From: Saccharomycopsis crataegensis
Lineage: Eukaryota; Ascomycota; Saccharomycetes; Ascoideales; Saccharomycopsidaceae
Length of the DNA stretch: 64,000 nucleotides
Direction of reading: 5' to 3'
NCBI RefSeq assembly: GCF_037102585.1
Contig: NW_027043829.1
Span: forward strand, 3,348,001 to 3,412,000
Shown: one piece after another, positions 8,824 through 18,414 of the stretch
Position numbering within the stretch: the first letter of the stretch is position 1
Layout: each line of letters opens with the position of its first letter
Made by a program: the position numbers and the translations under genes
The notes under the pieces: model-generated
What the model saw: only the letters and a program-made list of their open reading frames with translations
The model's database searches: none
Told to the model about the DNA's origin: nothing

Positions 8824-10035
8824 TTATACAATTATTGCCCATTTAAAAAAGTATTTAAGCCCTTCTTCTCCTTTTCCACACTCATCAATCAAGACCTTCG
8901 CACCCCTAATGAACTTCCTTGAAAACCTTGAGTCTTTAAAATTCAATTTTATAAGATAACATTTTTCTGCTTTCTTTAGATGAATATTATACAACACCGT
9001 TAAATACATTGTATCAGTCACCTCCCTGAAATTCAACAATAGGTGTGTTGGTTCTTTTTCTGCTTGTAAATATTTGTACTCGCCGTATTCCTTCTCCCAG
9101 CTATCAACAACATTATATACTCTGAAAGTAAGTTCTGAATTAGAAGGTGGTTCCTCAAAGCTTTTTCTGATCGTACTAAAATGAGTAGGAATCATCTTCT
9201 TCTTTAAACTAACCTTGTCAGGGTCATTAGCACCAACATTGACAATATGAATGTTCTGAACAAATGCACTAACATTAACACTAGATTTGACTTCTTTTTG
9301 AATATTTTGAGTAGGTCCCTCATTTGGCTGTTTCCCAAATAGATTGGCCACCCCAGTGATTTTAAATGCATGGTTGCTAAGATCACCTTGCCGCTGAGTT
9401 CTATCATAATTCACCGTATAATTTTTATCATTTTCTTGCGACCCACTTGCTGTAGTTTCTGAGTTTGCTTTTGTTTCCCCGGAAGCAAGATCTATATTGA
9501 TACTGGAGATTTCTTTTACTATTGTTGCATGACCAGCGCTTTCCGAAGCCAACAATAACTCTGGCTCTGCTGAAGCAGGCTTGTCCATCCCCTTACCCAA
9601 ATCATCTCGGATTTTTTTCATCTTTTCTGGCATAGTACTATTATTTTTATAACCAAGCCCTTTAAAGGAGAGGCGCCTTGTCAGTGCATCATTGATCTTA
9701 TTATTCGTCGCGGCTTCATGGTTCGCCTTCTTTTCACCGCGCGTGAAACCTTTAGATAAACTGGATATTTTTATCTTGGGTGACACGACAATTTTTGCAA
9801 TTTTATCCGTACTTAAACCCATTCTAGTATTCTCATGCTCTTGTATTTTGCTTTTGTCCCATTCTCGGAGAATAGTAAGGCCCAGTCTTTGTTGATGTTT
9901 AACAGATCTCAATCTATCACTGAGATGTCCATTTCTATTTTCCAAACCAGAGTTCCTGATCCTACCTTCCTCTCTACTGTCATTTTTTTTCGAAATTCTG
10001 CTTAGCTTATTCAATCTTCGTAGTCGTTCACTCAT
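8824..10035 (-). CDS. Hypothetical protein, 403 residues
   Basis: I do not recognise this protein. The N-terminal half is basic and of low order, with many R/K pairs in the first 110 residues (ERLRRLNKLSRISKK) and probable nuclear-localisation clusters. The middle (~150-260) is polar. The last ~110 residues look folded: a hydrophobic pattern around YLQAEKEPTHLLLNFREVTDTMYLT is followed by FSRKFIRGAKVLIDECGKGEEGLKYFF, ending in a hydrophobic WAIIV. A basic disordered N-terminus with a compact C-terminal domain suits a fast-evolving chromosome or meiosis factor, but that is a guess. Its start is 228 bp from the SGD1 stop. Uninterrupted length and amino-acid composition support a real gene. Confidence 0.7.
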   Translation of the reverse strand: MSERLRRLNKLSRISKKNDSREEGRIRNSGLENRNGHLSDRLRSVKHQQRLGLTILREWDKSKIQEHENTRMGLSTDKIAKIVVSPKIKISSLSKGFTRGEKKANHEAATNNKINDALTRRLSFKGLGYKNNSTMPEKMKKIRDDLGKGMDKPASAEPELLLASESAGHATIVKEISSINIDLASGETKANSETTASGSQENDKNYTVNYDRTQRQGDLSNHAFKITGVANLFGKQPNEGPTQNIQKEVKSSVNVSAFVQNIHIVNVGANDPDKVSLKKKMIPTHFSTIRKSFEEPPSNSELTFRVYNVVDSWEKEYGEYKYLQAEKEPTHLLLNFREVTDTMYLTVLYNIHLKKAEKCYLIKLNFKDSRFSRKFIRGAKVLIDECGKGEEGLKYFFKWAIIV

Positions 10036-10263
10036 CTCCCTTATTATTTAATTGTCCAAGTCATTACTTTGTCTAATTGAAATGGAATCCGATATTTTGG
10101 CGCGTTTATTTTTCTAATGCTTTTTTTTAGTACCGGGTGTAGCACCCTTATAATATATATCTTGTATACTGGATGGACCCTTGTAAAATATGACATCTTT
10201 TACATTCAAACTCTGTTTAATTAGTAAATGTTCATTTTTATTTACAATATATTATACAGAAAA

Positions 10264-13200
10264 TTAATATTCGTCAGCGCCATCGTCTCCATCAGATTTG
10301 ATGTCACAAATTGCATCGATTGCCCATGAAATCTTCTTCTTGTACTTATTTTTCACAAAACTAGAATTCTTGACTCTTTTGCGTAAGAATAACTGAATCC
10401 CTTTGATTAACACTGGATCAGAAATCTTATCAAATCTTTGATTGAGAATCTTGTCATTGAAGGAATCAGATTTTTTTTTGTTGCCGCCTTCTGGTTCACT
10501 CTTCTTGATAACCTCTTCAAAGAAGGTAATAAAAGTGATCTCCAAGAATAGCCTTGTATCCTCATTTATAGTCAAGAAATTCACGACACGGAACAAATTC
10601 AATTGTAACGATCCAATTCCCATGAGAAAGCCAAAGAATTTGGCAGAGTTGATCAATTTTTGAAGCTTGATATCTTCTGATTCGACTTCGTTGTCAATAC
10701 TGCTCTTTATTTGTGACTTGAAAACATTACCATCATCACTGTCGGAGTCCCCATCATCATCATCGCCATTCAATTCTTTAATCAAGTTCCATAAGCAAAA
10801 TTGCAAAGTTTTTCTGTAGAGATGCTCACTGCATAACTTCCCAGCCAATAATGCATAAAACTTATTGAATCCAGGTTCTAGTTGTTGACAATGCAATAAA
10901 ATACTTGGGATATCCTTTTGTTGCGAACGCTTAAGTTGTAACTTGTCCAATTTTGTGAATGCATCAATGTAATCGTCACTAGACATTATACTGATAAAAA
11001 TGGCTCTTCTAATATCATTGTTCATACGATATGCTCTAGCCAATTCGAGCCAGTTTGGTTCACTGGAATCAATTATATCATCGATAGCTTCAGCATTAAG
11101 ATTCTCAAAAATCGTTTCATCATCCACTGTGCCACTTGTCATTTGCTCACTCTTGGACTCTGGCTCTCTGCCTTTCCATGCAGAACCAGTGAGCCACCAT
11201 TTACCTCTCTTGTCAATATTGTGAAGATCATCAAGGGTGACGGTCAATGGGTCATGGTTCTTATTATTGTTTATGCTTCCTAAAAACTTTTTCATTTTGA
11301 TTATCAACTGATAGTTATTCTCAGTAACTTCGTTTCTTCTTTTATTCATTTTATTGTTTTTTAAGTCCTCAATAGATTCGATTAAAAATTCCATTCTTGG
11401 CGTTAATTTTTTACCCTTAGTGTTTTCATACATCATCAACACAATTTCTTTCAAGGCTGACGGATCATCCGACCTAAGCTGACTGCCAGTATTGTTAATC
11501 ATTCTTAACAATAATTCTGAATTATATTCATTAAAGTTGCCAATAAGTACCTTGATGATGTCATAGATTAAGTTGCAATTAACCACCTGCAAAGTGTAGC
11601 AGAATGTTAACAAAGATAACAAATTACTTGATTCCTTCTTTTTGTTTTCCAAGTTAGACTCATAATACTTTTCATAGTTTTCCACCAAAGATTGGATAAA
11701 ATGCACCAAGAATTCGGTACCTTGCAATCTATACATGGCCGCCACTAATGCAGCATGCAAAACCACAAAACTATCCAACAATTTTGTTTGCAAGTAAATA
11801 CTTTCAAGAATAGTTTTTGTTAAAGTTTCATTAACCAAATGACGAGAGTTGTCAAAATAAAGACTGTTGATTTCATTGGCAATAACCAAGATATTCACTT
11901 CAGACAACTTGTTCAATTGACCCTTAATAGCTCTTTGAATCTTAAGTCTTTCTTGCTCGTCTTCACTGAGTTGAAGTTTTCTCAATGCTGGAGGGATATA
12001 CTTCTTTGGTTTTTCTTCAATTGCCAGAGTTGGTGCAACATATGGATTCTCTTTGATCTTTGGTTCCTCCGGAATGTCATCATCGTCTTCGCCAGACTCA
12101 TCATCATACTCTCCTTCATCTTCACCACCGTCCTCACCAGCACCGTAATCATTCATGAAATCTAACCCATCAAATAATCCACCAATAAAATCATCGTCGT
12201 CAGCCTTCGATAATTTCATATCTTTCAACCCCAATTTCTTGGCATAAAACTTCATCTCTTCTTCATCTCTCCTCAAATCATCTTGCAAAAATGCTGGGAT
12301 TGATAACTTCTTCTCCTTTTTGGATTTTTCCTTTTTAGGTTCAGGCTTCTTTGTTGCACTGTTAACGCCCATTTTTGCCTTCTTCAAAGCTACAAAAACT
12401 TCTTCCGCAGTTTGTGGTTGATCTGGACCCTCAAGGTCACTCATTTCATCACTATCGCCTGAGAAGTCGGAAAAATCATCATCATAGTCCTCCTGCTTGT
12501 GATTTTTTCCTCCTAATTCTTCCATTATTTCTTTAGCTGTCTTAGTTTTGGTTTCTTTTTTAGGTTGTTCACTTTTCTTTGTGCTTTTTTTGCCTGTTTC
12601 CACATTTCCCATTTTTGCTCTTTTCAAAGCTGCAAACACTTCCTCAGCAGTTTGCGGCTGATCAGGGCCTTCAAGGTCGCTCATTTCATCACTGTCGCCT
12701 GAAAAATCAGAGAAATCTTCTTCCTCCTCTTCAACATTATCATTCTTCCCATTCAACTCTTCCATTATTTCCTTTGCAGTCTTGGCCTTGGCCTTGGTTT
12801 TTGCTTTTGGTGGTTCTGGTGCCTGTTTCTTAGGTGGTTTCGATGATTTGTTCATTTTGGCTCTTTGTAATGCTGCAAATACTTCCGATGGAGTCTGTGG
12901 TTGGTCTGGACCTTCAAGATCACTCATCTCGTCGCTATCCCCCGAGAAATCGGAAAAATCCTCATCCCCGTGTTTATCCTGGTTGAATCCATTTAATTCT
13001 TCCATGATTTCCTTAGAGGTCTTTGGCCTTTCCTTCTTCGCATTTGGAGGATTCTCATCTAAATCACTATCCTCATCGCCCATATCTTCTTCATCGAAAA
13101 AATCCAGCTTCTTGTACGCAGGCTTCACACTTTTTGTGGTGTTCAATGATTCATCAAATACTACGGATTTCTTTTTTGATGCAGAACTATCTCTGAACGA

Positions 13201-13548
13201 TGATTTAAGTGATGTTTCCTTGTTTTTTAAACTTGATGTTAGTTTTGGCTTCGATTTTTCTTCTTCCTTAGAGGTCGACAGTACCTTACTATGATTTTGC
13301 TTTTGTTTTTTGAGTGTTCTTTTCTCTTTTCTAAGATCTCTTCGGGAAGCTTTTCTCTTGTTCAATCCATTTTTGAATTTTCTGTCAGGTAAACCACCGG
13401 CATCTGAAGATTGTTAGTTAGTCTTTGTACTTATATTTCATCAAGATATTGCCATCAGCATATCACCATCATGTAAATACATACCTTCCTTGGAACGAAT
13501 TTCATCCAATAGGACACCTGGTAATCTAATACCATGCTTCTCCTTCAT
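10264..13548 (-). CDS. SGD1: Sgd1/NOM1-type nucleolar MIF4G-MA3 protein, two exons
   Basis: Nucleolar factor for 18S rRNA maturation; NOM1/Sgd1 family, which recruits an eIF4A-like helicase. Exon 1 is 13485-13548 (ATG at 13548, encoding the start MKEKHGIRLPGVLLDEIR). An 81-nt intron (13404-13484) follows, with donor GTATGT, an AACTAAC branch site and CAG acceptor. Exon 2 runs 13403-10264, for 1067 residues in all. The N-terminal ~380 residues are acidic/basic and contain three copies of an exactly 80-residue module (EIMEEL...DFSDFSGDSDEMSDLEGP...EVFAALKRAKM). The MIF4G domain lies at ~510-720 and the MA3 domain at ~790-910 (RRAIFISIMSSDDYIDAF). The first exon makes the N-terminus match the family's LPxxLLDEI start, which supports the splice. 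No CTG codon was seen. The promoter carries RRPE- and PAC-like motifs. Confidence 0.93.
12370..13023 (-). repeat. 240-bp in-frame tandem repeat (3 units) inside SGD1
   Basis: Three consecutive units with a period of exactly 80 codons. Each holds K(T/S)xKEIMEEL(N/G)G, an acidic DFSDFSGDSDEMSDLEGPDQPQT core that is identical in all three, and an EVFxALxxAKM helix. Linkers between cores are diverged in sequence but not in length. The identical core with diverged linkers suggests either selection on the core or repeated gene conversion. Confidence 0.9.
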
Positions 13549-14022
13549 ATTCCTAAGATAAATTCCTCTTTATTGATGTTATTCAATGTGTATTATGAAA
13601 GATCCATACAAGTAGTAAACTGTAGAGAAACAAAAAAAAAATTTTTCTTCCTCATCACATTTCCACGTGATAGTTTTTATTTATTGGGAATTACAAGGCT
13701 TACTTACTTTTTTGAAAGCGGTCTCAAAACTCATACGGAGACACTATTCTCTTAATGCTTTCCCTCTGTTTCAAACTTTATAACAAACAATCATTTTTAC
13801 CCATTAGCTGATTGTTTTTTCTTCAATTTCGTGGTTGACTGTTATTTTCTATGCAAGCGATTCCCTATAAAAGCAACATTGAATGGATAGAGGCACGTGT
13901 CTCAGGCTACTCCAATACAGATATTTTTTTTTCTTGTAATAGTGACAAATTTCGTTCAACATGACTGAAAAACAAATCACCTCTTAAGAAAATAACGACT
14001 TGTCTTTGAAGATTGAGGAACA
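13549..14022. promoter_or_regulatory. Divergent promoter SGD1 / cis-prenyltransferase with RRPE, PAC-like and CACGTG sites
   Basis: 474 bp between two divergent starts. On the SGD1 side an RRPE-like AAAAATTTTTC (~13636-13647), a GATGAG core (minus strand, 13651-13656, PAC-like) and CACGTG (13664-13669) lie 88-121 bp upstream of the SGD1 ATG. RRPE plus PAC is the classic pair of ribosome-biogenesis promoters in yeasts, consistent with Sgd1's role. A second CACGTG lies near 13893. Function is inferred from motif and context. Confidence 0.5.
13961..13987 (+). CDS. Upstream ORF (8 codons) before the cis-prenyltransferase
   Basis: ATG ACT GAA AAA CAA ATC ACC TCT TAA, ending 35 nt before the main ATG. 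If the transcript starts upstream of it, this uORF would be met first by scanning ribosomes and could lower translation of the main frame. Beyond its stop the same frame continues with polar codons up to a TGA overlapping the main ATG region. Confidence 0.35.
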   Translation: MTEKQITS

Positions 14023-14853
14023 ATGAGCTTCCTATTATGGCTCTCTACCCTTCCGATTATAAGCTATGTCTTGGAGCTTATTAAACATATTTTAATCAGA
14101 TCCTTGAGAACAGGTAATCTACCCAACCATATTGCATTCATCATGGACGGTAATAGAAGATATGCCAAGCAGCATAAACTCCCTGTCAGCCAAGGTCATA
14201 ACATGGGATCTGAATCACTAGCCTCTATATTGGAGCTTTGCTATAAATTGAATATTCAGGCAGTATCCATTTATGCATTTTCCATAGAAAATTTCAACAG
14301 ATCTAAATCAGAGGTGAACTATCTTATGGATTTGATCCAAAAAAAGTTGTCACAAATACTGGAACATGGTGATTTGGTAGACAAATTTGGCATTAAGATT
14401 ATCTTTTCTGGAAATAAATCGTTTCTACCAAAAGATGTTTATGATACGTTCAAAGAAACGGAAGAGCGAACAAAGAATAATGGGAATGTCATACTAAATA
14501 TTTGTTTCCCATATACAGCTAGAGATGATATAACTAGGTCTATCAAGAAGATAGTAAGTGATGTGAAACAGGATAAGCTTGAAGTTGAAGAAATCAGAGA
14601 AGAGACTGTCTCTAACAATTTAGACACTAAGAGCCTACCACCTCTTGATTTCATGATGAGAACTAGTGGTGTTAGGAGATTAAGTGATTATCTATTGTGG
14701 GAGATTACTGATAATGATGCGGAATTAGAACTCCTAGACATTTACTGGCCAGAACTTAACCAATTGATTTTGACATGGTCTATATTTAAATGGTCATTTA
14801 GGAAAACCTCACTCAACGATTTCTTCAAACAAGACAAAGCTAAAATTGAGTGA
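14023..14853 (+). CDS. cis-prenyltransferase (dehydrodolichyl diphosphate synthase, Rer2/Srt1 family)
   Basis: Extends farnesyl diphosphate with isopentenyl diphosphate in cis to make the dolichol backbone, at the ER or lipid droplets. The 276-residue protein has an N-terminal hydrophobic stretch (~4-28), the HIAFIMDGNRRYAK catalytic block (~36-50, with the Mg-binding Asp), the SIYAFSIENFNRS block (~87-99), and the C-terminal RTSGVRRLSDYLLWE block (~215-229). Val replaces the more common Glu in RTSGE; I recall some variation at this position among Srt1-type members. I cannot decide between Rer2 and Srt1. One CTG codon (14359-14361) falls at a position where I recall Thr or Met in homologues. 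A short uORF precedes the gene. Confidence 0.9.
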   Translation: MSFLLWLSTLPIISYVLELIKHILIRSLRTGNLPNHIAFIMDGNRRYAKQHKLPVSQGHNMGSESLASILELCYKLNIQAVSIYAFSIENFNRSKSEVNYLMDLIQKKLSQILEHGDLVDKFGIKIIFSGNKSFLPKDVYDTFKETEERTKNNGNVILNICFPYTARDDITRSIKKIVSDVKQDKLEVEEIREETVSNNLDTKSLPPLDFMMRTSGVRRLSDYLLWEITDNDAELELLDIYWPELNQLILTWSIFKWSFRKTSLNDFFKQDKAKIE

Positions 14854-15359
14854 TGAAATCCTACACTTTTCAAAAAGCATAAATATTATATTAAAAGTCA
14901 CAATTACATCCATACACTGATACAATCAGATCAAACCCAAATTCTTGGTTATATTTATCTAATAATGCATATTATTTTTTTTCCTTTTTTATTGTTCTTT
15001 AATTTGGACACAGTACATGTTTCTTTCTGTGTAAAACCTCCTCTCAATATTATTTATTTTCTAGAGATTCAATTCTTTCAATTCTTCTACTAATTTTTGA
15101 TAGTATTACAAAAAAACACTGGTTATGCATGAAATCTCTGCGTCACATATTACACAAAAGCGTTGTTTTTGTGTCTTTGTCAATTACAGAGAGTATTTTT
15201 ATCAGAGTATTCGCCTAGTAGCATGTATTTGTTTTGTTTCTTTTCCCTTTGTCATTTTATTCTTCAAAAAGATATTTCTTCATTATTACAAAAGTCAAAC
15301 CATTGATAAGGCCTTTCTTTACATCAAACTTGGAATAGCATAGATAGCATCCATACCAA
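14854..15359. other. Intergenic, promoter of the superoxide dismutase gene
   Basis: 506 bp, strongly AT-rich and pyrimidine-rich on the plus strand before the ATG. Open frames here are short and lack similarity. No site claimed. Confidence 0.5.
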
Positions 15360-16388
15360 ATGACCGGTTTCCAAAGACATTTTTTATTGAGTCTTTTAGC
15401 ATTAGGAGCTTTAGCTGACAAAGCTCCTGCTATTGATGATAATCCAAAAAATGTTGTTGCTGTTGCCCATTTTCCGCAAGCCGGTGAATTCAAAGAGATA
15501 ATTGGTTCCATGAAATTCTTCTCAACAAACGGAACTGTAAAAGTCCACTGGGATGTTACCAAGTTGCCAAAGGAGAAAGGTCCTTTCCTTTATCACATTC
15601 ACGAATTCCCAGTCAATGAAAAACAAAGCTGTGAGATTGCTGGTTACCATTTCAATCCATACAAAGCTCCAGCTGAATGTGCTGTCTTTAATGATGATAG
15701 TTTATGCCAAGTTGGTGATTTGAGTGGTAAGCATGGTCGGATTGATACTACCTGTTTTGAAGGCTCCTATTATGATCCTTATCTTTCCTTGAAACCTGGT
15801 GACCCATCATATATCGTCGGTAAATCTGTTGTCCTTCATTTCAGTGATCAGAAGAAGATTGCTTGCGCAAATATTGTTGTTTCACCAGAGTCTGTTAAGG
15901 ACGCTGATTTGGAGTCCAAGAGAAATGTCTTGCATAATAATGACTTAGTGGAGGCTAAAATCCCTGGATGGAAGCCAGCCAATAAAGAAGAGGCAAAGGT
16001 GATTGAAGAATCTCACAAAGAATGGCTCAAGAAGCATAAGCCTATGCAGAAATACAGCGTTGAAGATGAAGATGAATTTATAAGTGAAAATTTGGTTCTA
16101 GCTGCTGCTGTTGCTGAAACAGTGGAGGATGAACAAGATTCTGCTCCTACTGAATCGATCGAGGAAGGAGATTTCGAATTCAAGGAGCCTACTGAATCTT
16201 TGACATACACAAACGAACCTTTTGTTTCTGATGGCCCTGAAGATCACTTTGAAGAGGAAGATCACGATACAGATTTCGGCTCTCTAACCGAGACCACTGA
16301 TTGGGAAAACAATGCTACTGACAACATTTTGAGCGGTTTCGGATTCTTAGTTAGTGGCCTCGCTGGCTTTCTTGGATTTTTGATCTAA
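15360..16388 (+). CDS. GPI-anchored extracellular superoxide dismutase (copper-only Sod4/5/6 type)
   Basis: A secreted cell-wall SOD expected to dismutate superoxide outside the cell. The 342-residue precursor has a signal peptide (~1-19, HFLLSLLALGALA). The SOD domain spans ~28-185, with the His pair in YHIHEFP (~78-84), HFNPY (~97), CQVGDLSGKHG (~121-131) and a copper-site histidine in VVLHFSD (~163). The short loops resemble the copper-only fungal class that lacks zinc and the electrostatic loop; this is judged from motif spacing. A long acidic stalk (~190-315) precedes a hydrophobic tail (~317-342) ending at the stop, the hallmark of a GPI attachment signal (NNATDN upstream as a possible omega region). 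The stalk is unusually acidic rather than the usual Ser/Thr-rich. Confidence 0.88.
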   Translation: MTGFQRHFLLSLLALGALADKAPAIDDNPKNVVAVAHFPQAGEFKEIIGSMKFFSTNGTVKVHWDVTKLPKEKGPFLYHIHEFPVNEKQSCEIAGYHFNPYKAPAECAVFNDDSLCQVGDLSGKHGRIDTTCFEGSYYDPYLSLKPGDPSYIVGKSVVLHFSDQKKIACANIVVSPESVKDADLESKRNVLHNNDLVEAKIPGWKPANKEEAKVIEESHKEWLKKHKPMQKYSVEDEDEFISENLVLAAAVAETVEDEQDSAPTESIEEGDFEFKEPTESLTYTNEPFVSDGPEDHFEEEDHDTDFGSLTETTDWENNATDNILSGFGFLVSGLAGFLGFLI

Positions 16389-16495
16389 TGCAATCTTTAA
16401 GATTACATTTATTTTTTCATTTCTAGATTATTTATATATTCATTCAATAGAATGGTATCTGCTCATATATGTTCAAGATTAAGTAAGATTATATT

Positions 16496-18025
16496 TTATG
16501 CTATTGAGGATATCTTGTTTTTTAAAATATTGATGAATTGTTCTTTCAAATCACTATTTACCTCCAACTGGGTTGTTTGATTCAAGAACTTTTCCAATGC
16601 ATTCTTAGAGTCTATTGAGAATTTCTGTAGGTAGTGGGCAGCAAAAATAAAGCCTTTGGTTTGTATAAAACTACTAACAATAGCTTCACAAGCATCAGCG
16701 CTAATCGGGAAATTGTGTTGCTGTACTCTAACTGTGATGTTTTGTAGTTTCTCAGCAGTTTTGGCCAACTTTGCAGCCTTCTTGAGCAAAAAGGATGAAC
16801 AGTGGAGGTAGATTGAATTTTTAGTTTCTTCATTTGGTACTTGATCGATAAATACTAATAAACTTTGCAATTCTTCCAAATTAGATGAATGTGAAGCTAG
16901 AGCTTTAATAATTTTATAGTTAGCGCTTCTCAACAATAGATTTTTCAAGCCGGCCAAATACTTATAACATCTCTGATCAAGGCATGATTTCACAACATAT
17001 TCTGTGAAACTTGATTCTGTTGGCAAGAATTGGTTTTTCAACAAGATGTTCAAGTAAATCTGTGCTTTCTTTAAATCATATAACTTGGTATGAACTGAAA
17101 ATAATTGGCTGAGCAAGTTCATGGAGTACCCGGAGTGGAATCCTTGAGAGGCGTTTGCAAGAACATCGACGAGTTCCGAAAATGCTTTAATGACGGCCTT
17201 AGATTGTTTGATTGGCCATTGTCTGTAGACTTTTTGGATTTTCGTTGATAATTCGCTGACAAATAAACTTGAATAATATGTTGATATTGCGACTGAATGG
17301 GCGCTAGCCTGGTCTTGCAAGAGGTTTTTAGATAAGGATATCAATGCAATCACCGTGTTGTATTCCGCAGGAGAGCTTCTGATCAACTGTAAAGCATTCT
17401 GATTGATCTTATCCGATGTTATATTTAACTTCAAATCCTTGAGTAAAAACTGTTGGAACTGTTCAACGGTGACCGCAGGCCCAATCTTTTGATAGAATTC
17501 AGAAATCGCTTGTTTACTTTCTTCATTCACAAGGGTCTCCCCAACTACCACCACATCATCATCAGTCAATCTTCTTGATGTTTCAATATTTTGGAATTCT
17601 GAGCTCTCGTTAACTCCCCTCATCCAGTTAATTTTGTTGGTGGTATTACTAGTGAATCTCAAAGGTTTGATCTCGTATTTCCCAACAAATACGTTCTCAA
17701 ACTTACCTTGTTCCGACCGTACCGGTACCTTGAGCCCCATAGGGAATCTTTCTGAGCTCATTGCATTGACAACCATCTCAACATCACTAATTTTAAGATA
17801 AGGGTGTACTATATCCAATGGTTTTGGTACTTTGGCATTATTGAATAGGTTTTGAGGGGAGGTTTTGTATACCAAAGGTATTTTAGAGTTTGCTATATTC
17901 TTAAGGTCTCCAAATATCTGCTTGGATTTCGACATTTTTGTTTTAAGTCTTTCCTTTAGATTATTCAGAACTTGTTTCTTGAAAAAAAGGTCAAATTCCT
18001 GGAAATTTTCAAGATTCACCAGCAT
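16496..18025 (-). CDS. Hypothetical, possible mitochondrial helical-repeat protein
   Basis: I do not recognise this protein. The frame from the first ATG gives 509 residues. An alternative start at residue 31 (MSKSKQIFGDLK) gives a more basic N-terminus that could act as a mitochondrial targeting sequence, and the first 30 residues (rich in Glu, Asp, Phe) would not. The rest is alpha-helical by composition, with regularly spaced hydrophobic pairs in the C-terminal 300 residues, as in PPR-like or other helical-repeat organelle RNA factors. No clear PPR signature is visible, so this remains a guess. It shares a 389-bp divergent promoter with DHR2. Length and lack of low complexity argue for a real gene. 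Confidence 0.7.
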   Translation of the reverse strand: MLVNLENFQEFDLFFKKQVLNNLKERLKTKMSKSKQIFGDLKNIANSKIPLVYKTSPQNLFNNAKVPKPLDIVHPYLKISDVEMVVNAMSSERFPMGLKVPVRSEQGKFENVFVGKYEIKPLRFTSNTTNKINWMRGVNESSEFQNIETSRRLTDDDVVVVGETLVNEESKQAISEFYQKIGPAVTVEQFQQFLLKDLKLNITSDKINQNALQLIRSSPAEYNTVIALISLSKNLLQDQASAHSVAISTYYSSLFVSELSTKIQKVYRQWPIKQSKAVIKAFSELVDVLANASQGFHSGYSMNLLSQLFSVHTKLYDLKKAQIYLNILLKNQFLPTESSFTEYVVKSCLDQRCYKYLAGLKNLLLRSANYKIIKALASHSSNLEELQSLLVFIDQVPNEETKNSIYLHCSSFLLKKAAKLAKTAEKLQNITVRVQQHNFPISADACEAIVSSFIQTKGFIFAAHYLQKFSIDSKNALEKFLNQTTQLEVNSDLKEQFINILKNKISSIA

Positions 18026-18414
18026 CCATCAATAGTTGATCACATGACCTCTTTTTTTTTTTTCTCTCGCTCTCTCTCTCTCTAACTCTCTCTCTTAGAT
18101 TGATTTACAGCCATATTCCTAACAAAACGAGATGATCTCCTCTATATTTCATTGGTTGTTGCTAGGGACTGCTTAAACAATACCAGTCAAAAAAAGGCTA
18201 AGTGCGAATAATAGACTCCTAGGTAGAGGCGGTATTGACCCACGCTAATGGTGCCTGCCCCAAGAAAAAAAAATTGTCAGCTCATCGACGGGTAAGAGCT
18301 GTCGGTATAGATTTTTCTTATAACCTGAGAGATATAACAGTAAAAAGAAAAAAAAAATCACCTTTGTACTGAATAAAAGATATATAAGATCAAGAAAATC
18401 ATAGAACTAACAAT
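18026..18414. promoter_or_regulatory. Divergent promoter with CT microsatellite and PAC-type site
   Basis: 389 bp between divergent starts. A CT-rich microsatellite lies at ~18063-18096. CTCATCG at 18281-18287 is the reverse complement of the PAC core CGATGAG, about 130 bp before the DHR2 ATG and fitting a ribosome-biogenesis gene. An A/T-rich TATA-like stretch (TATATAAG) is close to the ATG. Confidence 0.5.

Noticed and set aside
12782-13294. 170-codon plus-strand frame opposite SGD1
   Set aside because: It is the mirror of the acidic repeat modules and Lys/Ser-rich sequence on the other strand, giving Ser/Phe runs without any family features.
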